DNA of 64,000 nucleotides, taken from assembly GCF_019703515.2 (NCBI RefSeq), contig NC_059379.1:22061880-22125879 (forward strand), given 5' to 3'. This DNA comes from Myxocyprinus asiaticus (Eukaryota > Chordata > Actinopteri > Cypriniformes > Catostomidae). The position numbers and the translations under genes are program-made. Position 1 is the stretch's first letter, and the number at the start of each line of letters is the position of its first letter. Positions 21,226 to 31,192 of this stretch are shown here, one piece after another. A model generated the notes under the pieces. The model had not been told where the DNA came from and did not search any database. It saw nothing but the letters and a program-made list of their open reading frames with translations.

Positions 21226-22700
21226 TCCCCTGAGGGTAACCTGTTGTGACGGCACATCCGCCCTAGTGTTGAGGTTGCCCGGGATGTGAGTGGCTTGCAG
21301 CGACTTGAGGTGCTGCTGACTCCAGAGGAGGAGACGGCGGGCGAGTTGTGACATACGACAAGAGCGCAAACCACCTTGGCGGTTGACATATGCTACCGTT
21401 GTCGTGTTGTCTGTCTGAACTAACACGTGCTTGCCCTGGATCAACAGCCGAAACCTCCACAGGGTGTGCAGAATTGCCAACAACTCGAGCCAGTTGATGT
21501 GCCAATGCTGTCGCGGACCCATCCAGAGGCCGGCGGCTGCGTGCCCATTGCAAACGGCGCCCCAGCCCATTTTGGAGGTGTCTGTCGTGACCACGACGCG
21601 CCTGGGGACCAGTTCTAGAGGAACACCTGCCCATAGGAACGAGAGGTCGGTCCAAGGGCTGAAAAGATGGTGACAGACCAACGTGATGGCCACGCGGTGT
21701 GTTCCGTGGCGCCATGGCCGTCTCGGGACTCGAGTCTGGAGCCAGTGCTGAAGCGGCCTCATATGCATCAACCCGAGCGGGGTGGCAACCGCCGAGGATG
21801 CCATATGCCCCAGGAGCCTCTGAAAAAGTGTCAGTGGAACCGCTGTTCCCTGTTTGAACGCCTTCAAACAGGCCAGCACCGACTGGGCGCGCTCATTCGT
21901 AAGGCGCGCTGTCAAGGAGACTGAGTCCAACACCAAACCGAGAAAAGAGATGCTCTGAACTGGGAGGAGCTTGCTCTTTTCCCAGTTGACCTGAAGCCCT
22001 AGTCAGCTGAGGTGTGAGAGCACCAGGTCCCTGTGTGCGCACAACATGTCTCGAGAGTGAGCTAGGATTAGCCAGTCGTCAAGATAGTTGAGAACGCGAA
22101 TGCCCACCTCCCTTAACGGGGCAAGGGCAGCCTCGGCGACCTTCGTAAAGACGCGAGGAGACAGGGACAGGCCGAAAGGGAGGACTTTGTACTGATACGC
22201 CTCACCCTCGAACGCGAACCGCAGGAAGGGTCTGTGTCGAGGAAGGATCGGGGCGTGGAAGTACGCATCCTTCAGGTCTACCGCCGCGAACCAATCTTGA
22301 TGCCGGACGCTCGCCAGAATGTGTTTTCGCGTCAGCATCTTGAACGGGAGTCTATGTAAAGCCTAGTTCAGAACTCACAGGTCCAAGATTGGCCTCAACC
22401 CACCGCCTTTTTTTGGTACGATGAAGTAGGGGCTGAAAAAACCTTCTTCATCTCGGCTGGAGGGACAGGTTCTATCGCGCCCTTCCGTAGGAGGGTAGCG
22501 ATCTCCGCACAAGATAGCAGCGTTTTCGTCTTTCACCAAGGTGAAGTGGACACCGCTGAACCTGGGCGGATGCCCGGCGAAGTGAATCACACAGCCAAGT
22601 CGGACGGTCCGGACCAGCCCTCGTGACGGATTGGAAAGCGCAAGCCATGCGTCCAAGTTCCGCGCAAGGGGGACCAAAGGGACAACGTCATCGGATGTAC
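21112..22700 (-). pseudogene. DIRS-B reverse transcriptase-RNase H
   Basis: The RT N-terminus (VPLVPLARNLDAWLALSN, about 22690) and fingers (GFFSPYFIVPKKGGGLRPI, about 22430) lie in one frame. The palm (WFAAVDLKDAYFHAPI to NYLDDWLILAHSRD) is open over 22338-22003 with both YLDD aspartates intact. The thumb and RNase H form one 274-codon open stretch (21936-21112) with TTDTSKMGWGA, NWLELLAIL and VQTDNTTTVAYVN, giving the D-E-D residues. The last block reads ADVPSQQ where ADxLSR is usual. Frameshifts near 22500, 22370 and 21980 break the polyprotein. Confidence 0.85.
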
Positions 22701-24600
22701 CGGCAGGTGGGGCCTCGCGGCGGGGCGGAGCTCGAGGTGCCACAACACGTTGTGGCCGTGCTGAGTCTAAGGACATCGAAGCACTTACCTGGCTCCTTGT
22801 GACCACCCCCGGAACAGCCTGGGATGGGGGAGGAAGAGGCCTGTCCTCGTGACCCGTGGAGACTGTCACATCGGGGGTGGATTTTTTCCACAGCTGGGCG
22901 CTCAGGGGCGGGAGACCGCCGCTGGAGCGCCAAACTTTCCAAATGGAGTGGTGGACGGTGGTCGTGATGACGGCCGTACACACCAGATACGTGACCCAGG
23001 GAACAAGGAAACCGCACTTGCTGAGTTCTTGAGTACTGCAGCCACTTGGGCATGCAGCACAAAATGCAAAAGGTAACAAAAAGATGAAGATCTGCTTACC
23101 AGCTCCAGAGCAGCGGGTTTCATTGTCCCTGGGTCACCCGTCTCAAGGGTGCTTTGAAGCCTTTCACGGGTTCTGGGCGGCCGCGAGACGGGTGGCGTCT
23201 GCTTCCTGCGGTGGGCTCCACGCAGGGGCCGGGCCGAAGAGGCGGGCTGCGGCGGAGCCGGTGCAGTCACCACAGGGGGACGCCCTTGGAGATGAGTAGA
23301 CGGGGTGCGGGATCTTGAGCCGTGCCGGGGCAGGATATGCTGGCTAGCATCCATCTACTGCTCTACCATCGAGAACAGCTGGGCAAAGTCCTTGACGGTG
23401 TCGCCGAATAGGCCTGTCTGGGAAATGGGGGCAGCAAGGAATCGTGTCTTGTCGGCCTCACCCATCTCGACCAGGTTGAGCCAAAGGTGGCGCTCCTGGA
23501 CCACTAGTGTGGCCATCGTCCACCCGAGAGACCGCGCCGTGACCTCCGTCGCTCGGAGAGCAAGGTCGGTCGCTGAGCGCAGTTCCTGCATCAGTCCCAG
23601 GGCGGAACTACCCTCGTGCAGTTCCTTTAGCGCCTTGGCGGACTTGCAGGAGAGCCATGGTGTGCAGGGCAGAGGTGGCTTGTCCAGCGGCACCGTAGGC
23701 CTTGGCCGTCAGAGACGACGTAAACCTACAGGCCTTGGACGGGGGCTTTGGGCACCCACGCCAGGTGGCGGCACTCTGCGAGCATAGGTGCACCGCGAGC
23801 GCCTTTATCCACCGGGGGATTGCCGAATAGCCCTTGGCCGCCCCACCATCGAGGGTAGTGAGGGTGGGGAAGCTGAAAAGATCGGGACCGGGCAGTAAAA
23901 TGTGCCTCCCGCGACCTTGTCAGCTCTTCGTGCACTTCCGGGAAGAAAGGAACGGGGGCAGGGCGTGGCTTTGAGCGGCGCCGCGAGTCCAGGAACCAAT
24001 CACCAAGCCGCGAGGGTTCAGGGAAGAGCGGTGAAATCCACTCTAACCGACGCTCTTAGCTGCCCGGGAAAGCATATCGTCATCTCCGCGTCAGCCTGTG
24101 ACTGGGCAATCGACCCCAAAGGGAGGAGCCCAGCTGAGGCTTCCGACTGGAGGAGCCCACTCTCCGATGCTGCGCTCGAGAGCTCATCACTTTCGCGGGC
24201 TCCGAATAAGAGGTCGAACTCGCCGTGAGAAGAGCCGGCGGACTCACCCGGAAGCCCGATCGGGGCAGACGAGCGTTCTGGGGAATGGGGGGTCTGCGGG
24301 GGGATACCCGGCGGAGGCGGTCCCATTGGGGTCCCCAAATCGCCCCCAGTGCTAGCCGCGCTGGCCTCATACCCGTGGGTAAAAGGACCGAGGCGGGAGC
24401 CTCTGGGGTGGCTCGCCTCCTTACGAAGGCGAGCCGCAACCGCAACGTTGCCATGGACATATTCTCGCAATGAGAACATGACCATCCATGAACGCTGTCT
24501 CCGCGTGAGCAGTGCCCAGACATGAAAGACAGTGATCGTGACCGTTAAAAGGCGAGAGATAACGAGCACAACCAGGAATAACACACAATCGGAAAGCATC
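22700..24600 (-). pseudogene. DIRS-B Gag-like ORF1
   Basis: The N-terminus at about 24598 matches DIRS-A's MPFRLCVIPGC but lost one base in the second codon. Downstream the zinc-like C...C...HDHCLSCLG block is complete, unlike A. The core (23693-23355) has the conserved ATDLALRATEVTARSLG and HLWLNLVEMGEADKTRFL, followed by APISQTGLFGDTV. This is the feature I use to call DIRS Gag. A Pro/Arg-rich tail follows (GSRSRTPSTHLQGRPP). Splice-donor-like GTAAG sites occur at 23099 and 22788. Confidence 0.75.
22894..23099 (-). other. Putative intron in DIRS-B gag-pol
   Basis: GAGCTG|GTAAGCAG at 23099 and GAGCGCCCAG|CTGTGG at 22894 bracket 206 bp with a T-rich start. Positions correspond to the DIRS-A candidate. 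Inferred, not shown. Confidence 0.35.
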
Positions 24601-24869
24601 TTTAAAAAGACGCGTCTTTAAAAAGACGTTCCGTGTGTGCGCTCTTTTAGAGAAATATATACACTTTTAGAGGGGAAAAATGCTCTTTCAGAAAATATAC
24701 TACTTTTATAATATCTAGTTTTTCTGCCGAAGCGCCCAGGGGCGTTCTTTGCAGTGCAGCAGTGCAGAGGGGGGAGAAGCCACTGAAATGCATCATCAGA
24801 TCCAGCAGAGGTGAATGAACAGTAGTATTCAGCTCAATGAGCATGACCGTTCAGCTCCGAAGAGAAAAT

Positions 24870-25055
24870 CTGAATGAGTGGTTGCATACCAGCTCCTTTT
24901 ATACCCGTATGTCCGGGGGGGGGGGGTGGCATGCAAATACCACTCGCCAATTTTCATTGGCCTTTTATCAAAGACCAGAGGTGTCTCGGGCTCCCAAGAG
25001 TGACCCCTAGTGTCACTACATCGACACCAACATCGAGTGAGTGACAGATAGGGAA
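24870..25055 (-). repeat. DIRS-B right (5') inverted terminal repeat with TATA box
   Basis: Inverted counterpart of the left ITR, ending gagtgagtgacagataggg. Minus-strand TATAAAAGGAG at 24896-24903 lies upstream of Gag. A run of G residues (24915-24926) has expanded inside the ITR relative to the left copy. Confidence 0.85.
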
Positions 25056-26629
25056 AGGATGTCAGATATATAAGTACAATTCCCAAATCCATACATCATT
25101 ATTCACAAACAGTCAGTCAAAAAAGAACAGGATCATTTAGGCAGCCCAGACACAAAACCAAAAGATAACAACAGAATCTGGAGCAAGATAAATCACAAAA
25201 GGAATGTGATCCTGCACAAAAAAAAATTAAAATAAAAAACAGTAAAATAGTGCATACAATTAATAAAGTATGAACACAGAACAGGTGAAGAAAAATAGCA
25301 AAAATATGTAAAAGGCCAGAATGAGTCAGGAGCATTTGAGCAACACCTCTACATTAGCTGCAGGTCTTGCACGTTGTAACATGCTTACCACAGCCTATTT
25401 CTTACTGCAGCCTGTGTTTGCAACTTTCGTCCATCCCACATTAAGTAATTAAAGTATATAATGGATGATGACAGTTTTCACTTAGTATTTTTCCACCACT
25501 GATAGCACTAATGATGATTTATGTTGCTAGTCCTCTAATGAACATAAGATGATTTATTATTACCAGAATGTTGCAAGCAAGCACTTACGAATTGTGAGAT
25601 TCAGATTTTAATTCATAATATTGTTTAAATATTTAGTTTTGCTATATCTTAGAATATTATGTATGCACACATATGACTAAGTTTCTTGCTAAGTGTGCCG
25701 ACAACACAATTATCAATGTACTTGTCAACAACACCTTGCAACTCAATAATTGAAAATTGAGGTATCATATAAATATAACATGCAAGGAAATTGAAAAACC
25801 ACTTGTCGGAATTTCTGCTGAATCGTGTTGATTTCAGGGTTTTTCAATTCCCCCCCATCAGATATTTTTGCATCAATTTAAGTGTGATCACATTTCCCTT
25901 TAGCGCTGCTGAGAGCATTTTGCAGAAGTAATCTCCGAGACATGGGGTTCTGGTTCCATGGGAAACAAAAGTAATCATATTCACATAAACAATTGAGAGT
26001 GTGATTCAGAGGTTGCATTACGCTCTAAAATGACACTTTTACTCCACTGAAAGTTAGGTTAAGGGTTGGGGTTTGGGTTAGGGGGAAGGGTTAATAAAAT
26101 TACCATTTCTGTTTACTGTATTTCTTGATTTACAAATAAAAATGCAAATTGCTATTAGCGTCACTCTGTTGACATTTCACCCGGAAACTGAACCTCACAG
26201 GTGCCTATACATTCAACAACACTTTCAGCTTTGGCCACTGGGGCAGGGATTAAAATTCTGGTAAGCACAGACCAATTTCTGCAGACCTGCTGTTGCCGAT
26301 CAGTCTGGCTGCAACATTTGCTCAACCAATGGCTAAAGTTTGGGGTGGGACTACCTCTGTTGATCGACCAATGGAAGATGGTGGGAGTGTTCTGGAAATC
26401 TATTTAAAAACAATCATTATTTTTGAAATTCCACATGGTGAAACTAGTAGTGGTGCAGAAATATCAAACTTCAGCTTTAATCATCATATTAAATTAAATT
26501 TTCTTCAGAACACGTAGAAAATGTTTCATAACCTTCATAAAGCAAAACTCAAGAATATATAATGTATCAAGTTGATTTCACATTACTACATCACTGATGT
26601 GCCAATAAAGTGGACATCAAAGTGAGTGT
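25056..26629. other. Intergenic, no gene; telomere-like G-rich stretch
   Basis: AT-rich. At about 26048-26092 the sequence taggttaagggttggggttt and following ttagggggaagggtta is a degenerate TTAGGG-like tract of a kind common in fish repeats. No coding homology. Confidence 0.5.
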
Positions 26630-26654
26630 TTAAAAACATACTTTATTGCTGCAA

Positions 26655-26722
26655 TAGATGTGTTTTGCTCTACATCAGACTTCGGGGTTTCCCGAAGTCT
26701 GATGTAGAGCAAAACACATCTA
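26655..26722. repeat. Perfect 32-bp-arm palindrome at truncated Gypsy end
   Basis: 26655-26686 and 26691-26722 are exact reverse complements separated by 'gttt'. The right-hand arm, read on the minus strand, continues the Gypsy integrase (C-STSD block), so the left arm is an inverted duplicate of coding sequence. The element stops here. Confidence 0.97.
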
Positions 26723-27655
26723 CTGCCCTGGAGCATAGTTGGGGCCAGTCTGCCGATGGAGATTGGCCTGTTCCCTCTGTCGGCGAATAGCATGTTGTAA
26801 GTGGATGTGAGCTTGATCCCAGATAGCCTCACTGTGCTGCATCCAGTCGTCGACTGCAGGTACATCGGACGGCTCCCCGAAACAGGGAAAGAGTGGGGGT
26901 TGAAAACCTTGAAAGGGGTGGTTCCGGTGGCCGGTATGAACAGGGAGTTTGAGTATTCGGCCCAGGGAAGGAAATGGCTCCAGTCATGCTGGTTCACTTG
27001 ACAGTAAGCCCGGAGGAATTTACCTAGGTCCTGATTTAGGCAGCTTTCAGCTTGTCCATTGGATTGAGGGTGATATCCAGACATTAGACTCACATTAACG
27101 TTGAGCAATTTGAAGAATGCAGACCAGACTCGGGAGGTGAATTGAGGACCACGGTTGGAGACAATGTCCTCTGGTAGGCCATAGAAGCGGAAGACATACT
27201 GGAACAGGTTCTCAGCACATTCCATAGACGAGGGGAGCTTAGGCAGAGGGATGAATCTACAGGCCTTAGAGAAGCGGTCCACCACGGTTAAGATGGTAGT
27301 GAAACCATCAAGTGTTGGGTAGATCCATGACAAAATACACAGCGATATGGGACCAAGGATGACGAGGGGCAGGCAGAAGTTGAAGGAGACCAGACGGGAG
27401 CTGTAGAACAGACTTAGAGGTGGCACACACATTGCAGTTCTTAACACAGTCAGTGACCTCAGTTGCTAGGTTCTCCCACCAAAACTGGTTTTGAACTAAC
27501 CTGCAAGTAGCTTGTGCGCCTGGATGTCCGGAGCAGGCCGAGTCATGTACCCACTGAAGAACTCTGTTGCATAAGGATCTGGGAACAAAGACCTTATAAG
27601 GAGGGCAGTCAGTGGGAGTGGGTTCTTGGTTCTGAGCTTGGGTGATGTCTGCCAT
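26691..27655 (-). pseudogene. Gypsy integrase, Asp-to-Asn at second catalytic site
   Basis: The zinc-binding N-terminus is in 27655-27308 (VHDSACSGHPGAQATCRL, then [12 protein letters not shown]). The core continues in another frame from about 27310 with [17 protein letters not shown] (first Asp present), [14 protein letters not shown] (Asn at codon 27154-27156 where Asp is expected) and [12 protein letters not shown] (Glu present). A stop follows MLQGS-type sequence near the CSTSD block and the reading enters the palindrome. Integration activity is therefore lost by frameshift, substitution and truncation. Confidence 0.88.
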
Positions 27656-28051
27656 AACGTCTTACTGTACAGGAGCGACAATGAGAGTTGGTGGGATTAT
27701 CGAAGTCACAGGATTGTTGCAAGTAATGGACCCATAAATGCGGGACAGGGCATCGGATTTGGTATTCTTGGAGCCAGGTCGAAAGATTATGGTGAAATCA
27801 AACCTGGAGAAGAATAGAGACCATCAAGCTTGATGAGGATTTAGACGCTTAGTAGACTGGATGTATTCCAGGTTGCGATGATCCGTGATCACCAGGAAAG
27901 GATGACAAGCTCCCTCTAACCAATGTCTCCACTCCTTGAAAGCCACTTTCATGGCCAACATTTCATGGTTGCCGACGTCGTAATTTCTTTCAGCAGCTGA
28001 CAACTTGCATGAGTAGAAGGCACAGGGATGGAGTTTGGCGGGAGATCCTTG

Positions 28052-29574
28052 TCATTGAGAGAGTACTGCACCAACTCCTGAATCAGAGGCATCCACTTCC
28101 AGCACGAAGGGTCGAGTGGGGTTTGGATGATGGAGAATGGGTGCAGTCGTAAAGCATTGTTTGAGGTCATCGAAGGCTTGACGAGCAGAAGGTATCCAGA
28201 TTAGTTTCAGAGCTTTTCCTTGGAGCAATGCGGTGAGTGGAGCAGCCACCGAGCTGAAACCTCGAATGAAACATCTGTAGAAATTGGCAAAACCAAGGAA
28301 GTGCTGTAGTTCCTTGACAGACACAGGTAGTGGCCATTGCAGCACAGTTTGCACCTTAGAAGAGTCCATGGTGACCCCATGACATACCCCAGGAAAGAGA
28401 TGGTAGATTGGTGAAACTTACATTTCTCCATTTTGGCATACAGTTGATGTTGAACGAGGCGGTTGAGCACCACTCTGACATGTTGAACATGTTCATCAAG
28501 GGAAGAAGAGTATATCAGAATGTCATCGATGTAGACAATAACCCATTTGCCAATAAGATTGCGAAAAAAGTCATTTACATAAGCTTGAAAGACAGATGGA
28601 CTGTTGGAAAGACCAAAAGGCATCACCTTGTATTCGTAGTGGCCAGTGTGTGTAGAAAAGGCAGTCTTCCATGCATCCCCCTCCCGAATGCAGATTAAAT
28701 TGTAGGCGTTATGAAGATCCAGTTTGGAGAAGATTTTGGCGCATCGTAACTGCTCTAATGCTGCTGGTACCAGAGGGAGAGGATAGCATATTTGATGGTG
28801 ACTGTGTTCAGACCTCGGTAGTCAATGCATGGACGAAGGCCCCCGTCCTTCTTTCCTACGAAGAAGAAACCAGCAGAAGCAGAGAGGTGGATGGTCGGAT
28901 AAACCCTCTTTCTAGGGACTCCGATATGTACTCCTCCATAGCTTTAGTTTCAGGTGCAGATAAGGGGTATGTTTGTCCACGTAGAGGAGAGGTGCCAGGC
29001 AGAAGGTCAATGGCACAGTCACAGGAATGGTGAGGAGGAAGTTGCGTAGCCTTTGATTTGCTGAATGCCTCCTGGAGATCCGAATAACAATGTGGCAAGA
29101 TTGACATTTCCTTCTCAGTGTGGATAGTCATGGTGCTTACAGGAGGGAGAGAGATGGGTTCAGGAAGGTTGAGGCAAGACTGGAAACAGGAAGCACTCCA
29201 ACGAGTGATTTGTCCATCTCTCCAGGAGATCTCAGGGTTGTGAAGTCTCAGCCATGACAGGCCAAGAACAATTGGGTTCTTAGAAGAGTAAGTGACTAGG
29301 AATTGAATCTCCTCATGATGGAGTCCAACTTGAAGACAAATGGGTTGGCTGATCTGTTGAATCTTGCCAGAGCCCAGAGGTCGTCCATCTAGCGATGATA
29401 CATGTAAAGGAGGGACACAGGGGACAAAAATCAGATTTAGATTCGTGGCAAGACCCAGGTCAATAAAGTTACCTGCAGCCCCAGAATCTAAAATGGCAGA
29501 TACATGATGTTCATGGTGTTTTGGGCCCTGGAGAAGTTTTGACATGCCTTGACATTTGTGCTTTTTTCAGTTGC
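28052..29574 (-). pseudogene. Gypsy protease-RT-RNase H, frameshifted
   Basis: 29545-28856 contains the protease (HVSAILDSGAAGNFIDLGLA) and runs into the RT N-terminus ([38 protein letters not shown]). RT palm at 28626-28207: [19 protein letters not shown] and [18 protein letters not shown], with YIDD intact. The connection and RNase H in a different frame (28369-28052): [16 protein letters not shown] and [16 protein letters not shown]. Frameshifts occur near 28860 and 28370; the C-terminal RNase H is degraded down to 27660. Confidence 0.88.
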
Positions 29575-30129
29575 TTAAAAACATACTAATGGCTAAAGTC
29601 TGATAACACTGTATTCAGCACAAACTGGCTACAATAATATGTGAGCAACATATATGTACATGTTTGTATTTGAGAAAATAACGTTTATGTATGTTTTTTG
29701 AAAAAACAAACATTTTAAGTCACTGAAATAAGGCCATATAACACATACTAATTATTTTTTCACAATACTTTTGAGAACTGGATCTTGTAGCCTAGAGTTT
29801 TTGCTACAAAATGATGTGAAAACCATCCTGATCACTCATTCATACAAAACAATATAGTCATTTAACTTTTGTAAGACACTTTTAGTGTTAGAAAGTTCAT
29901 ATGCAAGGAGGCGTAGATGATCATGAATATTGATGTGATTCACACCTGAGGACACAAAGACCCCTCCCCTGGGCCTATCAATGAGAAATGTGACTGAGAG
30001 AGAATGAATGTGAGGAGACTTAGTGATTGAATGTATTGTTTGTAGCTTATTCACAAAATCAAGTTTAAGTTAAAAGAAGTAATCTGACTATACATTTTCT
30101 TTACATAAAAGACTTTACTTAAAAACTTT

Positions 30130-30290
30130 AGACCTACACTACCGTTTAAAAGTTTCAGATTGGTAAGATTTTTTAGTGTTTTTAAAAGAAGTCTCTTCTG
30201 CTCACCAAGGCTGCATTTATTTGATCCAAAATACAGCAAATACAGTGATATTGTGAAATATTTTTAAAATTTAAAATAACTGTTATTACA
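30130..30290. repeat. Common fish repeat half-element
   Basis: The phrase cactaccgtttaaaagttt followed by 'gcatttatttgatccaaaatacagcaa' parts is widespread in cyprinid genomes as a MITE-like repeat. Only one half is visible here, inside the piggyBac-like insertion. Confidence 0.5.
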
Positions 30291-30492
30291 TATCATATTT
30301 ATATCATACAGCATACAATTTAAATACCTGTTTTAGCCGAAACATCATTTAAATGTAACTAAAACTTGCCTATTAGGACATATTTCAAATTTCAATACTC
30401 TGAATTCTGGCTGGTAAGTCTGGAAATAGTCCAACTAGTAAAATATGTACATGTTTATATAAAATAGCATGTCAACTAATGTAAGAAAAGAC

Positions 30493-30648
30493 TTACTCAT
30501 CCGAAATTGTATCCTCAGCTGAATCAAGTTGCTCTTCAAAATGCAAACGTTCATTGTCGGATTCCCGCTCTTCTTCTGAGGAAAATGCGATCTCTTCGTC
30601 ACTATCCAGGACCATCTGTAGAGCTTCCTCACCTGTGTAGCATGCCAT
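30493..30648 (-). CDS. piggyBac-like transposase first exon (51 codons)
   Basis: From ATG 30648 the minus strand reads MACYTGEEALQMVLDSDEE and, further on, EEERESDNERLHFEEQLDS, ending SDE-TAA at 30493-30495. An YTGEEAL...DSDEE acidic start is characteristic of fish and frog piggyBac transposases before the DDE domain. The last codons GATGAGTAAGTC include a consensus splice donor (GA|GTAAGT), so in a full-length element this would be exon 1. No downstream exon is present in the insertion. I infer an internally deleted relic; a domesticated exon is possible but unsupported. Confidence 0.55.
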   Translation of the reverse strand: MACYTGEEALQMVLDSDEEIAFSSEEERESDNERLHFEEQLDSAEDTISDE

Positions 30649-31192
30649 CTTCCAAACGCGCAGGAAAGTGAATGAATCTGATGATGAACTTGACGCTTTT
30701 TAAGGCATTGTTGGGGGCATTTACCATTTGCATTGATTGCCTCAGCACATTACCGTATGAATAGTGCCCTCTGCGAGTGGGTACATCTCTTTAGTTTCAT
30801 ACAGATTACATTGCAGGAGAATATTTGTTTTAAATTTGAATTGTTTTATTTAAAAGAAGACATTTTAAGTTTTCTTTAGACATATGTTTCATGTTTGTCT
30901 GATAAGTATTCGCTGAATTTCGTTCATTTTTGTGACGTGTTTCAGAAAGATGCTTGCAGAGACAGAGGCGGCTGAAAGCACACCCTGTTTATTTTCTTTA
31001 TTTTACAAAAGCACAAGGTTTTGTTGTTATTGTGAGTGTACACAAATAAAAGTAGACCCTTTATAGCCTCTAATGATGTCTTACACTTATCTGTATGCCC
31101 AAAAATGACGGAATATTTTAAGTTGTTTCTGCTGTTATGAGGAAAAAATCCAGCAGCACGCGCCAGCACGTCCGTCGACCCCTAAGGCTTAA

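Larger units (their letters stand above)
18668..25055 (-). mobile_element. DIRS-type retrotransposon (DIRS-B), most complete copy
   Basis: A 6.4-kb element with the same layout as DIRS-A. Left terminal extension and ITR are at 18668-18885, ICR at 18942-19050, recombinase, post-RNase H segment, RNase H, RT and Gag on the minus strand, right ITR at 24870-25055. It retains the Gag core missing from DIRS-A and the intact YLDD RT box. It differs from A by GTTGGTGT in place of GTTGTGT at the ITR, ICR and right end. Frameshifts in Gag and recombinase make it non-autonomous. Confidence 0.9.
29579..31188 (-). mobile_element. piggyBac-like deletion derivative flanked by TTAA
   Basis: The 1.6-kb segment interrupts the Gypsy element between Gag and protease and has TTAA on both sides (29575-29578 and 31189-31192). 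It contains a short acidic reading frame typical of the piggyBac transposase N-terminus. The two ends do not show obvious inverted repeats to each other, so one boundary may be altered or the target assignment may be imperfect. The rest lacks a transposase domain. Confidence 0.55.

Noticed and set aside
26048..26092. Interstitial telomere array
   Set aside because: Only a few degenerate GGGTTA-like words; such G-rich words are common in fish interspersed repeats.
26630..29587. 13-bp direct repeat as a target-site duplication of the Gypsy pol segment
   Set aside because: The right-hand copy is at the TTAA border of the piggyBac-like insertion, and Gag lies beyond it, so the two sites do not bound one insertion. 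Kept only as a weak observation.
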